From assembly GCA_964019165.1 (NCBI GenBank), contig OZ025274.1, positions 8,304,407 through 8,368,406 on the forward strand: 64,000 nt of DNA. The letters are read 5' to 3'. This document shows positions 52,475 to 62,600 of this stretch, in pieces. The notes below the pieces were generated by a model. The model was not told the origin of the DNA and searched no databases. It was given only the letters and a program-made list of their open reading frames with translations. Source of the stretch: Mastigias papua. Taxonomy: Eukaryota; Cnidaria; Scyphozoa; Rhizostomeae; Mastigiidae. A program made the translations under genes and the position numbers. Each line of letters begins with the position of its first letter. Position 1 is the first letter of the stretch.

Positions 52475-52904
52475 TAATGAGTGAATATAATAGCTTAAAT
52501 AAAATTGAAAAAGAAAATATTGATACATTAATAACTGGATTTGGCCCCCAAATAGGTGGCTTATTGGGCCTATCATCTGCAATTGGTATCCCCTCCTCAG
52601 GCCTTAGGTTCAGGCCTTAGGTTCAGGCCTTCATATTACAACTGACATTAAGGGCTATAAAACACGTCCATCTAAAATACCTATACAAATTGCATCTACA
52701 TCTGTAAATATGGTACAAAAATCTGAAGTTTGTCTTATTAACAATAAATGTGCATAGGAACCATATCAACCTGATGATTTTTACACCAAATATCCAATAA
52801 ATGGTTACGGAACGAGAAAAAATTCAAGGCAATGGCCTAATTTTCGAGAATTCGAAAAAGAACCCTTTTCGAAACGTGCCCAAAACAAGAAAACAGCATA
52901 AAGG

Positions 52905-53725
52905 AAATATAAAAGAGACCTGAAGAGAACTAATGAAAAAAGGTTCTATTCCTGCAGTAAATAGGCACGTACAGTGAGACGCACAAAGCTATAATACATG
53001 CATGCTATTCATTATAAAAGCAAACAAAAAAGGTAAGTAATTACACAAAAAACATGCATACTAGTAACGTATAGTGTAACCATGCAGCATGATAAACATG
53101 TTTAATATTCAGCGGAAAACTGCGATACATACCAAATTATATAATGAAAAATAAAACAAAAAAACAGAAGAAAAGAAGTACTAAAACAAACACAAACAAA
53201 AAAGCTCGCATGAATATAATCAAGCTTGGTGTGTTCGTGCAGCAAAATAAGCACGTATAATGTGAAACTCAAAAGCTGTGATACATAGCAAAATGTATGT
53301 AAAAAGTAAAAAAGAGAAAGAAAGAAATGGAAAAGAAATACCAATGAAAACACAGCACACATGCATAGTAATGAAGCATGGTGTATTTGTGCAGCAAAAT
53401 CAGCACGCATGATACGAAGCGCAAAGCTACGATAAATAGCAAAAATTATGAAATAAAAGCAAACAACGAAAGAAAGAAAAAGAGAAAAAGAACACCAATG
53501 TTAACACAGAACACATTCATAATAATGAGGCATGGTGTATTCGTACAGCGGAATAAAAACGTTTAGTGCTAAATACAGCTGTGATACATAACAAGTAGAT
53601 ATCTACATAAATATATGATAGAAAGCACAGAACAAAACGAAAATCAAAAGGGATATGAAAGATCACATCCATGCAACTGAAGGATAGCTGTTCGTACAGC
53701 AGAATAAGCACGTGTTATGTAGAGC
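52905..53725. repeat. Degenerate tandem repeat, period about 152 bp
   Basis: The phrase GCATGGTGTATTCGTGCAGC followed by AAAATAAGCACG recurs with variation at about 53223, 53375, 53530 and 53681, giving spacings of 151-155 bases. Each unit continues with a CAAAGCTGTGATACATA-like phrase and an A-rich tract with GAAAGAAA. An older copy may lie at 53080. Further units occur right of the TA tracts (54310-54600). Confidence 0.8.
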
Positions 53726-53750
53726 TACAACTGTGGTACATTACAAAACA

Positions 53751-54233
<483 letters not shown>

Positions 54234-54309
54234 AAATAACAAAACAAAGAAAAAAGAGAGAAAGAAACAGAAACGAAGTAACAATGAGAATGTAAGAACA
54301 CACACACAT

Positions 54310-54600
54310 GCTAATGACGCATGGTGAATTCGTACCGCATGAACAGACACGGTTACTGTGTAGCACAAACTCAAATCACTATAAAATTAAGGAAAATACA
54401 TAGAGGCAAACATGCATAATAATAGCGCATGATGTATTCTTGCAGCATATAGCAGTTTTGGCACACCTGAAATAAAACAACTGAACAGAACACAACCACA
54501 GCCATTGCAGAGAGAGAGACGAAGAGCAATAATTCATACATTATTATATCGTGGTGCATTCACACAGCACCATACAACAAAATAAAACAAAAAGATAGGA
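54310..54600. repeat. Further units of the 152-bp repeat
   Basis: Variants of the GCATGGTG(A/T)ATTCGTAC.GCA phrase occur near 54318, 54428 and 54549. Spacing here is shorter (110-121 bases), consistent with deletions. Confidence 0.6.
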
Positions 54601-55640
54601 AAAAAGCAAACAGCAGAGTATGTTACTAATTACGCACGCATGTCAGCGTAGACATAAGCAGCGTTAAATTTGAATCTCACACATATCAGTGCAACTGTGC
54701 GCAGGCAGAACAAGCAACCAACCACACAAACAAGCAACAAGCAAAGAAACAGAAATATAAATCGTATTAGTATACTCTACCCTAAATAATGCACACGAGG
54801 TCTCCTGAACTCAGCAAACACAAATCAATGCACCTTAAATGATGGTAAGGTATTTGTGCTCACCTGGTAGCATAACCAGAACTAAACACGCTAAATCAGG
54901 TGCTTAAATATTGTATCTCACGCACGTTATCTTGTGTCCCATCGGTCTCCTTACATAAAGGTGAAGTAAAAGGTGTGTCATCTCATGCGCCTTAACAAAT
55001 ACTAGTTATGAGAAATGTGAGGCATACTGTTCCTTGAGCGTCAGCGCAAGCACAGTAAGATGTGTTCTCATGTTCATCTTAGCCTTGCCCTACAGTCAAA
55101 TAAAACATGCAGGCGCAATACCTGTCTGAGAGAAATACATCGATATAACAGTGCATATTTATCACATTAATAACTGCCATAGATATAAGTCTTTTTAGTG
55201 CCATAAATACCTCAAGTAAGGCACAGGTCCAGTATTGATCCTGCTCAGTGACACCCTTACATCGGTTACTGAAGTGGAATAACTTATCCTGCTCTAGTCC
55301 ACTAGAAGTCCAATGATAAAGTTGTCGCTGCCAATCTCACAGCAATGACGTCTTTTACGAAGTTCAGAGCAAGGAAGAAGAAGTCCCAGAAGACATTTCG
55401 GACACTGCGAAGTCAGCAATTAACATATTACAGCACTCATATATTGCTGTTGACACTGTTTAGCAAAATGGCTACCAACATGATTGGTAGCTTAGTAGTA
55501 CTAACTGTCAACAACCACTAAAATCTCAGATTATGGGATTTTTCTACCTCTACTAAACTTTGGGCTTGTGTTTCAAGCCCCAATTTCCTTATATCAAGTT
55601 GTGTTGTTTAGCCAGGTACGACCCCATATATTGCCAAATC
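54601..55640. other. Gene-free stretch right of the tandem repeats
   Basis: No coding potential recognised. Composition is less AT-rich than at 52.9-54.6 kb. Some A-rich CAAGCAA units near 54700-54750 may be repeat decay. Confidence 0.4.
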
Positions 55641-56150
55641 ATTGAGTGCCTTCTGTGTGTCTATCTCGTGTTAAGAGTATTCTAACGGCTTGCCGAAGGA
55701 GTTAACACACAAATTATTTATTATTTCGATAGCACTGGTATAGAACCATTTAAGCAGATTATTGACTTTATAAACATAGATTATAGATACGTATACATGG
55801 CTATTTACGACAGGAGCCATATTGTATATCACAACATTGAAGATGTAGTTAGAAAAAATGAACATATAGATATGAAATGTAAATCTATCATTAATTTACC
55901 ATTCAATTGAATTAAGGAAACACAAAATTTAACACATCCTGTAAGGAATATGTGTCTTTTATCATATATTTACGAAAGCCTATCTGAAACACTATTGAGG
56001 GAGTATTACGCAAAATACGGTTCTTGTCTGTATAAAAACTTGATTACACAAATGACAGTGAATTAGATTATGACACAAGCACCAGAAAAATTAGCACATT
56101 GTATGATCAAACGTTGTCTAGTGATAATGCATCTCAAGCAATGATATATA
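55641..56150 (+). other. AT-rich coding remnant, possibly a displaced Polinton gene
   Basis: A plus-strand frame from about 55695 reads TQIIYYFDSTGIEPFKQIID then FINIDYRYVYMAIYDRSHIV for about 70 codons to a TGA near 55907. Less convincing frames follow to 56110. The AT-rich codon style resembles the virus-like element left of 52.9 kb. The YFDS.G phrase occurs in adenovirus-type proteases, but no catalytic His or Cys is visible, so this identification is not made. Confidence 0.3.
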
Positions 56151-56154
56151 ACCT

Positions 56155-56610
56155 AGGGAAAAGGAAGGTAAAGTTTCAAATACTTCATAACTGTAGCACT
56201 GTATGTGATCATATAGATAGCACATGTCGCAGTAGATGAGCCTTTCCATTTGCAAGCAAGGGTTCCCAGGAATTCGCTTGATATGACCTTCTGTTTTCTT
56301 TTTATCATACCACAGGTAATATTGTTACTTTCAAATGCCACACCTTCTGCATTTCAATTTCCAAGTCATTGTATTTGCTCGCTTTTTCATACTTCTTAAG
56401 TGAGAGATTTCGGTCGGAAGGCACTGTGACATCAACCAATAAACACATCTTTTCCGTGTGGTCTTTTATACTAATATCTGGACGATTGGCTTTAACTGGT
56501 CTGTCTGTGTTTTTCGTGAAATCCCAAAGGATAGTAACATCATTGGCCTTCGTGACTGGTTCTGGGTGATGTTCATAACAGTGTTTAGCGTGTGGAGCAT
56601 TATGGTGCTT
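56155..56610 (-). pseudogene. LINE C-terminal fragment with restriction-like endonuclease signature
   Basis: The minus strand reads HPEPVTKANDVTILWDFTKN, then TDRPVKANRPDISIKDHT, CLLVDVTVPSDRNLSLKKYE, KASKYNDLEIEM and, after a shift, IPGNPCLQMERL. The PD...(12-14)...D.(T/S).P pattern with a following K.EK..KY suits a PD-(D/E)XK restriction-like nuclease, as in R2-group LINEs. This C-terminal segment is, as I recall, common in cnidarian and vertebrate LINE relics. No RT of the same family is attached. It is separated from the next LINE by a GAT/GAA microsatellite. Confidence 0.65.
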
Positions 56611-56623
56611 GCATATTCTCCAA

Positions 56624-56624
56624 T

Positions 56625-56662
<38 letters not shown>

Positions 56663-56690
56663 TATCATCATCTTCTTCTTCTTCTTCTTT
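56624..56690. repeat. (ATC)n/(TTC)n microsatellite, probable LINE 3' tail
   Basis: ATC repeats (56624-56671) run into TTC repeats (56672-56690). On the minus strand this lies directly after the 3' UTR of the zinc-finger LINE, so it is likely that element's A/G-rich tail. Confidence 0.9.
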
Positions 56691-56734
56691 TTTATCGCCT
56701 TGCGGCATAAGATTAACTTAGGTAAGCAATAACA

Positions 56735-59590
56735 TTACAACAAGCACACATTTGATTGTTGGTGCCTGGCCATATTTGCAACTGTCATCAGTTTGCCACA
56801 TTTACTACACTGTTTCCTCTCTGCTTTATATACTCTTGCTGGCAAAGATTGCATCTCAGTCAAGTCATGTCCTCTGGTTTGACAGGACAATCTATGTCTT
56901 GCAATGTTTGCTTTAGAGATCAATTTCATACATTTCTTGCATTCTTTCTTCCCATGCACTGTTCTTTTCCCAACACATCTTTTGTAGTGGTTTTTCATAC
57001 AGCCCTCCTGCTTAAATTCATCACCACATTTCTGACATACAAATAAAGGTGCATTGGTACTATCTCTGTGCAATCGTTTTTGGTGGATTGTGAGTGCAGC
57101 TCTTGTTCTAAATACTCCATTGCAATCTTTATGCAAACACTTTGCATCTTCACATCTGACTCCTTGGCTTCTTTGATAAATCTTGTCTGTGCCTTCTGGT
57201 ATAATATATGTTTTCCCTTGCTGTCGCTCATACTCTTGCATGTGCAATTGTCTCTTCTTTACTCTTTCTTTCCAATCTAAACGATTTGATGTTAATTCTT
57301 CAATCATGTTTGCTTCCATGCCAGCCTCCTTTATCAACCTTCTCCAGTATGGTATTATCATTAATGTCTTCTTCTTTGCTTTGACTTTGTCTTCCAATGT
57401 TGTTAGCCACCCTAGTAATGCTTGCTTAACCAAACTCTAATCAGGAAGTCTGAGGATATGTCCCAATCTAATAAGATGTGCAACTTCTACTTTTGTTCTT
57501 ACTGAAGACACTTGTAGTTGGTTCCTGATATCAGCCATATTAATTCCATATTCTTGCATTTGTCTCAATGGTTCACTTTTCCTATCACTCCAAATATATC
57601 TGTATTTTTTATCACAAAACCTTTGAAGACTCTTGATTTCCCTTGCTGAGAATTGACGTACAGCATCATTAAACAACATTGTGCTTTCAACACATGCCTC
57701 AAATACCTTTGCTTGTGTTGTCTTTGATAACTTGCATTTTATAAATCTCTTACTTATTGTTGACCAAACTTTACCTGCCCTTTGCAATCTCATTTTTGTA
57801 TCTTTTTCCCTGCCTAGCCATGTTCCTAACATTCTTGTATTGCCACTTTCTGGGTCCCCAAAGATAACATGCTCTTCCTTTGATTTATTAGTTTGCTCTT
57901 CAAAGTTTCCCATCACTTCTTCAATTAATTCTTTCCCCATGTCTATTTCTTGTCCATTTCCAATAATTGTGGTATCATCTGCAAAAAGCGATAAATCAAA
58001 ATCTGTTCTCTTTGCTTCAGAGTTAAAGGTATATTTCTTGTGTACAGGTGGGAGGGAGTTTCCAGGCATATATGACCATTTTATTCCTACATCCCATCCT
58101 ACATCATTAGCTTTCTCTTTTCTCACCTCTGTAGCAACTCTCATTACTGCTTGATGGTATATATTGAAGTTGGGCAGCCTTCACGTAGTCCTCTTTGTGG
58201 AAAGAAACTTGAGCTATCTCTTTCATGGCCTCTTACTTTATACTCAGTGAACTCATACAGGTCCTTTAGCTTGCTTATGGTTGATCTTGGCATTTTCAGT
58301 TTCTCTAAAATTTTCCATAGTATAGGTTTGCTCACTCTAGGGTACGCTTTCTTTAGGTCTAACAGAAAAGCTTGAGGTTGTTCCTTACTGAGTATTGGTT
58401 GACTTTGTCCATCTAGTGCATTCTTTAACATAATGGAATCTTCTTCGATGCGTATAAATATCTGTGTGGCATCTGCAGTTGAACGGCCTTTCCTAAAACC
58501 AGCTTGATTTTCATCTAATAACTTCATCTCTTCTACCCATATTCTAATCCTTGTAGCTAATATTCTGCCAAGAATTCTGCTTAATATAGGTAACAAACAG
58601 ATTCCCCTGTAATTATTTGGGTCACTCTTATCTCCTTTTTTAAAAAGTGGAATTATTACCCCTACTTTCAAAGGCTCTTCCCATAATGTAGCTGAAGTAT
58701 TCCACATATCCTTGACCTTTGGATAACTACATCTTGTACCTCTTTTGAAGCCTTTTTAATGAATCCTAACCTAATTCCATCTTCTCCAGGAGCAGAATCT
58801 TTCATCTTTGCCATCTCTTTCATTATCTCTTCACTTGTTGGTAAGATTTCTAAGCCTGCTTGTAATTCTTTAATTTTCACCTCATCTATATCGGGGGCTG
58901 TAACCTTATTCATTACTGTTTCAATCTTGATGACATCACTTTCATACCTGTTTTCTGTAATTTTCTCTAGATGTTCTTTGAATATTTCCTCAGAGAAGAG
59001 CAGAATATTCCTTGAGTTATTGTACTCTCCGCGTTTCTGGAGCTTTTTCAGTAAGTCATACATTTCTCCCATCTTCCTAATTTCCAAGCCTGTTCACATC
59101 TGTCTGCTAACTCATTCCACCAGTCTTCCTCCCATTTCTAAGAGCAATCTTTGTATTTTCTCCTTTCATTAGATAGTTCTTTTTTAATTCTTTGCAGTTC
59201 CTTCCTTCCTTCTTCTGTGTTATCCCTTCTCACAAGGTTCCTCCTGCTTAGTACTTGTGCTATCTTATCCTTCATTTCTTTTATCTCTTTTTCATGAGCA
59301 TTCATCCATGGGTATATATTTGAGCTATTTGTACCACACACCTGTTCAGCTGATGTCAACATTATTTGTTGTACTTTCTCCCAACTTAATTCCTGATTAT
59401 CTCCTTCTATTAATGCCTTTGTTAAATCTCTGTACCTGTTCTCATTTTCTTGGATCCACACTTTCTGCCAGTTTATATTCTTTCTTGATTTTGTTTTTGC
59501 TTTATGTTTCTTCTTGTTCATTCTCATAAGCTTCCTGGCTACATTCTTTTGCAAAGTCATACATACTGCATTATGATCTGATTCAGGTGC
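56735..59590 (-). pseudogene. LINE with APE end, RT and four C-terminal zinc fingers
   Basis: Minus-strand pieces, separated by frameshifts at about 59110, 58700, 58144 and 57435, form one ORF2. The last endonuclease motif APESDHNAV lies at about 59570. A linker follows (59138-59560, 58668-59087; PGEDGIRLGFIKKA). RT lies at 57437-58707: VGVIIPLFKKGDKSDPNNYR, AGFRKGRSTADA, AFLLDLKKAYPRV, GLREGCPTS and the catalytic FADD. The C-terminal 170 residues (56735-57250) carry four Cys/His fingers: C....C...H....H; CQKCGDEF...H..RC; CKKCMKL...H..SC; CSKCGKLM...H....C. The last three are C2HC type. Clade not assigned. It is 5'-truncated where it meets the satellite array. Confidence 0.85.
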
Positions 59591-59603
59591 TCTTATTACT
59601 TAC

Positions 59604-62600
59604 TCTTATTATTCAAATTAGCCTTATTCTCTGTTATTACACCATATACAGCTTTAAAGTGCTTTACATGTCGCAAAACTGACATTGCTATGGAAGGCCT
59701 ACAATCACTATAAGTACGTTTGTAATAGCTCCAAAACATAATCTACGCATATTCCTGCAGTGAATCCAGCATTTATAATATCATATGACCATCAGATCTG
59801 TCGTCATTGCTGTATTGTCAAACCTTGCACACATACGTATTTTAGGCCCATCACAACCAATGCCAATATGTGCATATACTGTTGTATGATTGAAATTGAG
59901 TGGAAATGGGTCAATCTCATCCACTAAACGTCTTTTACATCTATGGTTACACCGATGCCAGTAGTGTAGCTAATGTTTCCTATTCAAATTAGCCTTAGTC
60001 TCTGTTTTCACACTATATGCAGCTTTAAAGTGCTTTACATGTCGCAAAACTGACAATACTATGCAAGGCATACAATCACTATAAGTACGTGTGTAAAGCT
60101 GCAAAACATAATCTAAGCATATTCCTGCAGTGAATCTAGCATTTATAACATCATATGACCATCAGATCTGTCGTCATTGCTGTATTGTCAGACCTTGCAC
60201 ACATACGTATTTTAGGCCCATCACAAGCAATGCCCATATGTGCATATACTGTTGTATGATTGAACTTGAGTGGAAATGGTTCAATCTCATCCGCTAAACG
60301 TCTTTTACATCTATGGTTACACCGATGCCAGTAGTGTAGCTAATGTTTCCTATTCAAATTAGCCTTAGTCTCTGTTTTTACACTATATACAGCTTTAAAG
60401 TGCTTTATATGTCGCAAAACTGACAATACTATGCAAGGCCTACAATCACTATAAGTACGTGTGTAATAGCTCCAAAACATAATCTAAGCATATTCCTGCA
60501 GTGAATCTAGCATTTATAATATCATATGACCATCAGATCTGTCGTCATTGCTGGATTGTCATACCTTGCACACATACGTATTTTAGGCCCATCACAACCA
60601 ATGCCAATATGTGCATATACTGTTGTATGATTGAAATTGAGTGGAAATGGGTCAATCTCATCCACTAAACGTCTTTTACATCTATGGTTACACCGATGCC
60701 AGTAGTGTAGCTAATGTTTCCTATTCAAATTAGCCTTAGTCTCTGTTTTCACACTATATGCAGCTTTAAAGTGCTTTACATGTCGCAAAACTGACAATAC
60801 TATGCAAGGCATACAATCACTATAAGTACGTGTGTAAAGCTCCAAAACATAATCTAAGCATATTCCTGCAGTGAATCTAGCATTTATAACATCATATGAC
60901 CATCAGATCTGTCGTCATTGCTGTATTGTCAGACCTTGCACACATACGTATTTTAGGCCCATCACAAGCAATGCCAATATGTGCATATACTGTTGTATGA
61001 TTGAAATTGAGTGGAAATGGGTCAATCTCATCCACTAAACGTCTTTTACATCTATGGTTACACCGATGCCAGTAGTGTAGCTAATGTTTCCTATTCACAT
61101 TAGCCTTAGTCTCTGTTTTCACACTATATGCAGCTTTAAAGTGCTTTACATGTCGCAAAACTGACAATACTATGCAAGGCATACAATCACTATAAGTACG
61201 TGTGTAAAGCTCCAAAACATAATCTATGCATATTCCTGCAGTGAATCTAGCATTTATAACATCATATGACCATCAGATCTGTCGTCATTGCTGTATTGTC
61301 AGACCTTGCACACATACGTATTTTAGGCCCATCACAAGCAATGCCCATATGTGCATATACTGTTGTATGATTGAAATTGAGTGGAAATGGTTCAATCTCA
61401 TCCGCTAAATGTCTTTTACATCTATGGTTACACCGATGCCAGTAGTGTAGCTAATGTTTCCTATTCAAATTAGCCTTAGTCTCTGTTTTTACACTATATA
61501 CAGCTTTAAAGTGCTTTACATGTCGCAAAACTGACAATACTATGCAAGGCATATAATCACTATAAGTACGTGTGTAATAGCTCCAAAACATAATCTAAGC
61601 GTATTCCTGCAGTGAATCTAGCATTTATAATATCATATGACCATCAGATCTGTTGTCATTGCAGTATTGTCATACCTTGCACACATACATATTTTAGGCC
61701 CATCACAAGCAATGCCAATATGTGCAAATACTGTTGTATGATTGAAATTGAGTGGAAATGGGTCAACCACATCCGCTAAACGTCGTTTGCATGTATGGTT
61801 GCACCAATGGCAGTAGTGTAGCTAATATTTCCTATTCAAGTTAGTCTTATTCTCTGTTTTTACACTATATACCGCTTTAAAGTGCTCTACATGTCGCAAC
61901 ACTGACATTACTATGGAAGGCCTACAATCACTATAAGTACGTGTGTAATAGCTCCAAAACATAATCTAAGCATATTCCTGCAGTGAATCTAGCATTTATA
62001 ATATCATATGACCATCAGATCTGTAGTCATTGCAGTATTGTCATACCTTGCACACATACATATTTTAGGCCCATCACAAGCAATGCCAATATGTGCATAT
62101 ACTGTTGTATGATTGAAATTGAGTGGAAATGGGTCAATCTCATCCACTAAACGTCTTTTACATCTATGGTTACACCGATGCCAGTAGTGTAGCTAATGTT
62201 TCCTATTCACATTAGCCTTAGTCTCTGTTTTCACACTATATGCAGCTTTAAAGTGCTTTACATGTCGCAAAACTGACAATACTATGCAAGGCATACAATC
62301 ACTATAAGTACGTGTGTAAAGCTCCAAAACATAATCTAAGCATATTCCTGCAGTGAATCTAGCATTTATAACATCATATGACCATCAGATCTGTCGTCAT
62401 TGCTGTATTGTCAGACCTTGCACACATACGTATTTTAGGCCCATCACAAGCAATGCCCATATGTGCATATACTGTTGTATGATTGAAATTGAGTGGAAAT
62501 GGGTCAATCTCATCCACTAAACGTCTTTTACATCTATGGTTACACCGATGCCAGTAGTGTAGCTAATGTTTCCTATTCACATTAGCCTTAGTCTCTGTAT

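Larger units (their letters stand above)
48744..52901 (+). pseudogene. Small glycine-rich virion-like gene split by an RTE insertion
   Basis: The gene begins ATGAGCGAATAT at 48744 (MSEY), and an RTE LINE (48756-52474) is inserted immediately after. The body resumes at the duplicated target (52477, MSEYNSLNKIEKENIDTL). It continues with ITGFGPQIGGLLGLSSAIG and, past a damaged stretch, DIKGYKTRPSKIPI and a YGTRKNSRQWPNF-type end to TAA at 52899-52901. Within the body a 13-base unit is tandemly expanded at 52598-52623, adding 26 bases and shifting the frame, and an in-frame TAG lies at 52755-52757. The hydrophobic glycine-rich N-terminus and basic tail suggest a structural protein. No named family. 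Confidence 0.5.

Noticed and set aside
55641..55910. Adenovirus-type cysteine protease of the Polinton
   Set aside because: A YFDS.G phrase is suggestive, but the catalytic His, Gln and Cys motifs could not be found.
56466..56708. Poly-Glu/poly-Asp minus-strand frame
   Set aside because: Its acidic run is the translation of the GAA/GAT microsatellite, and it is out of frame with the nuclease-like fragment.
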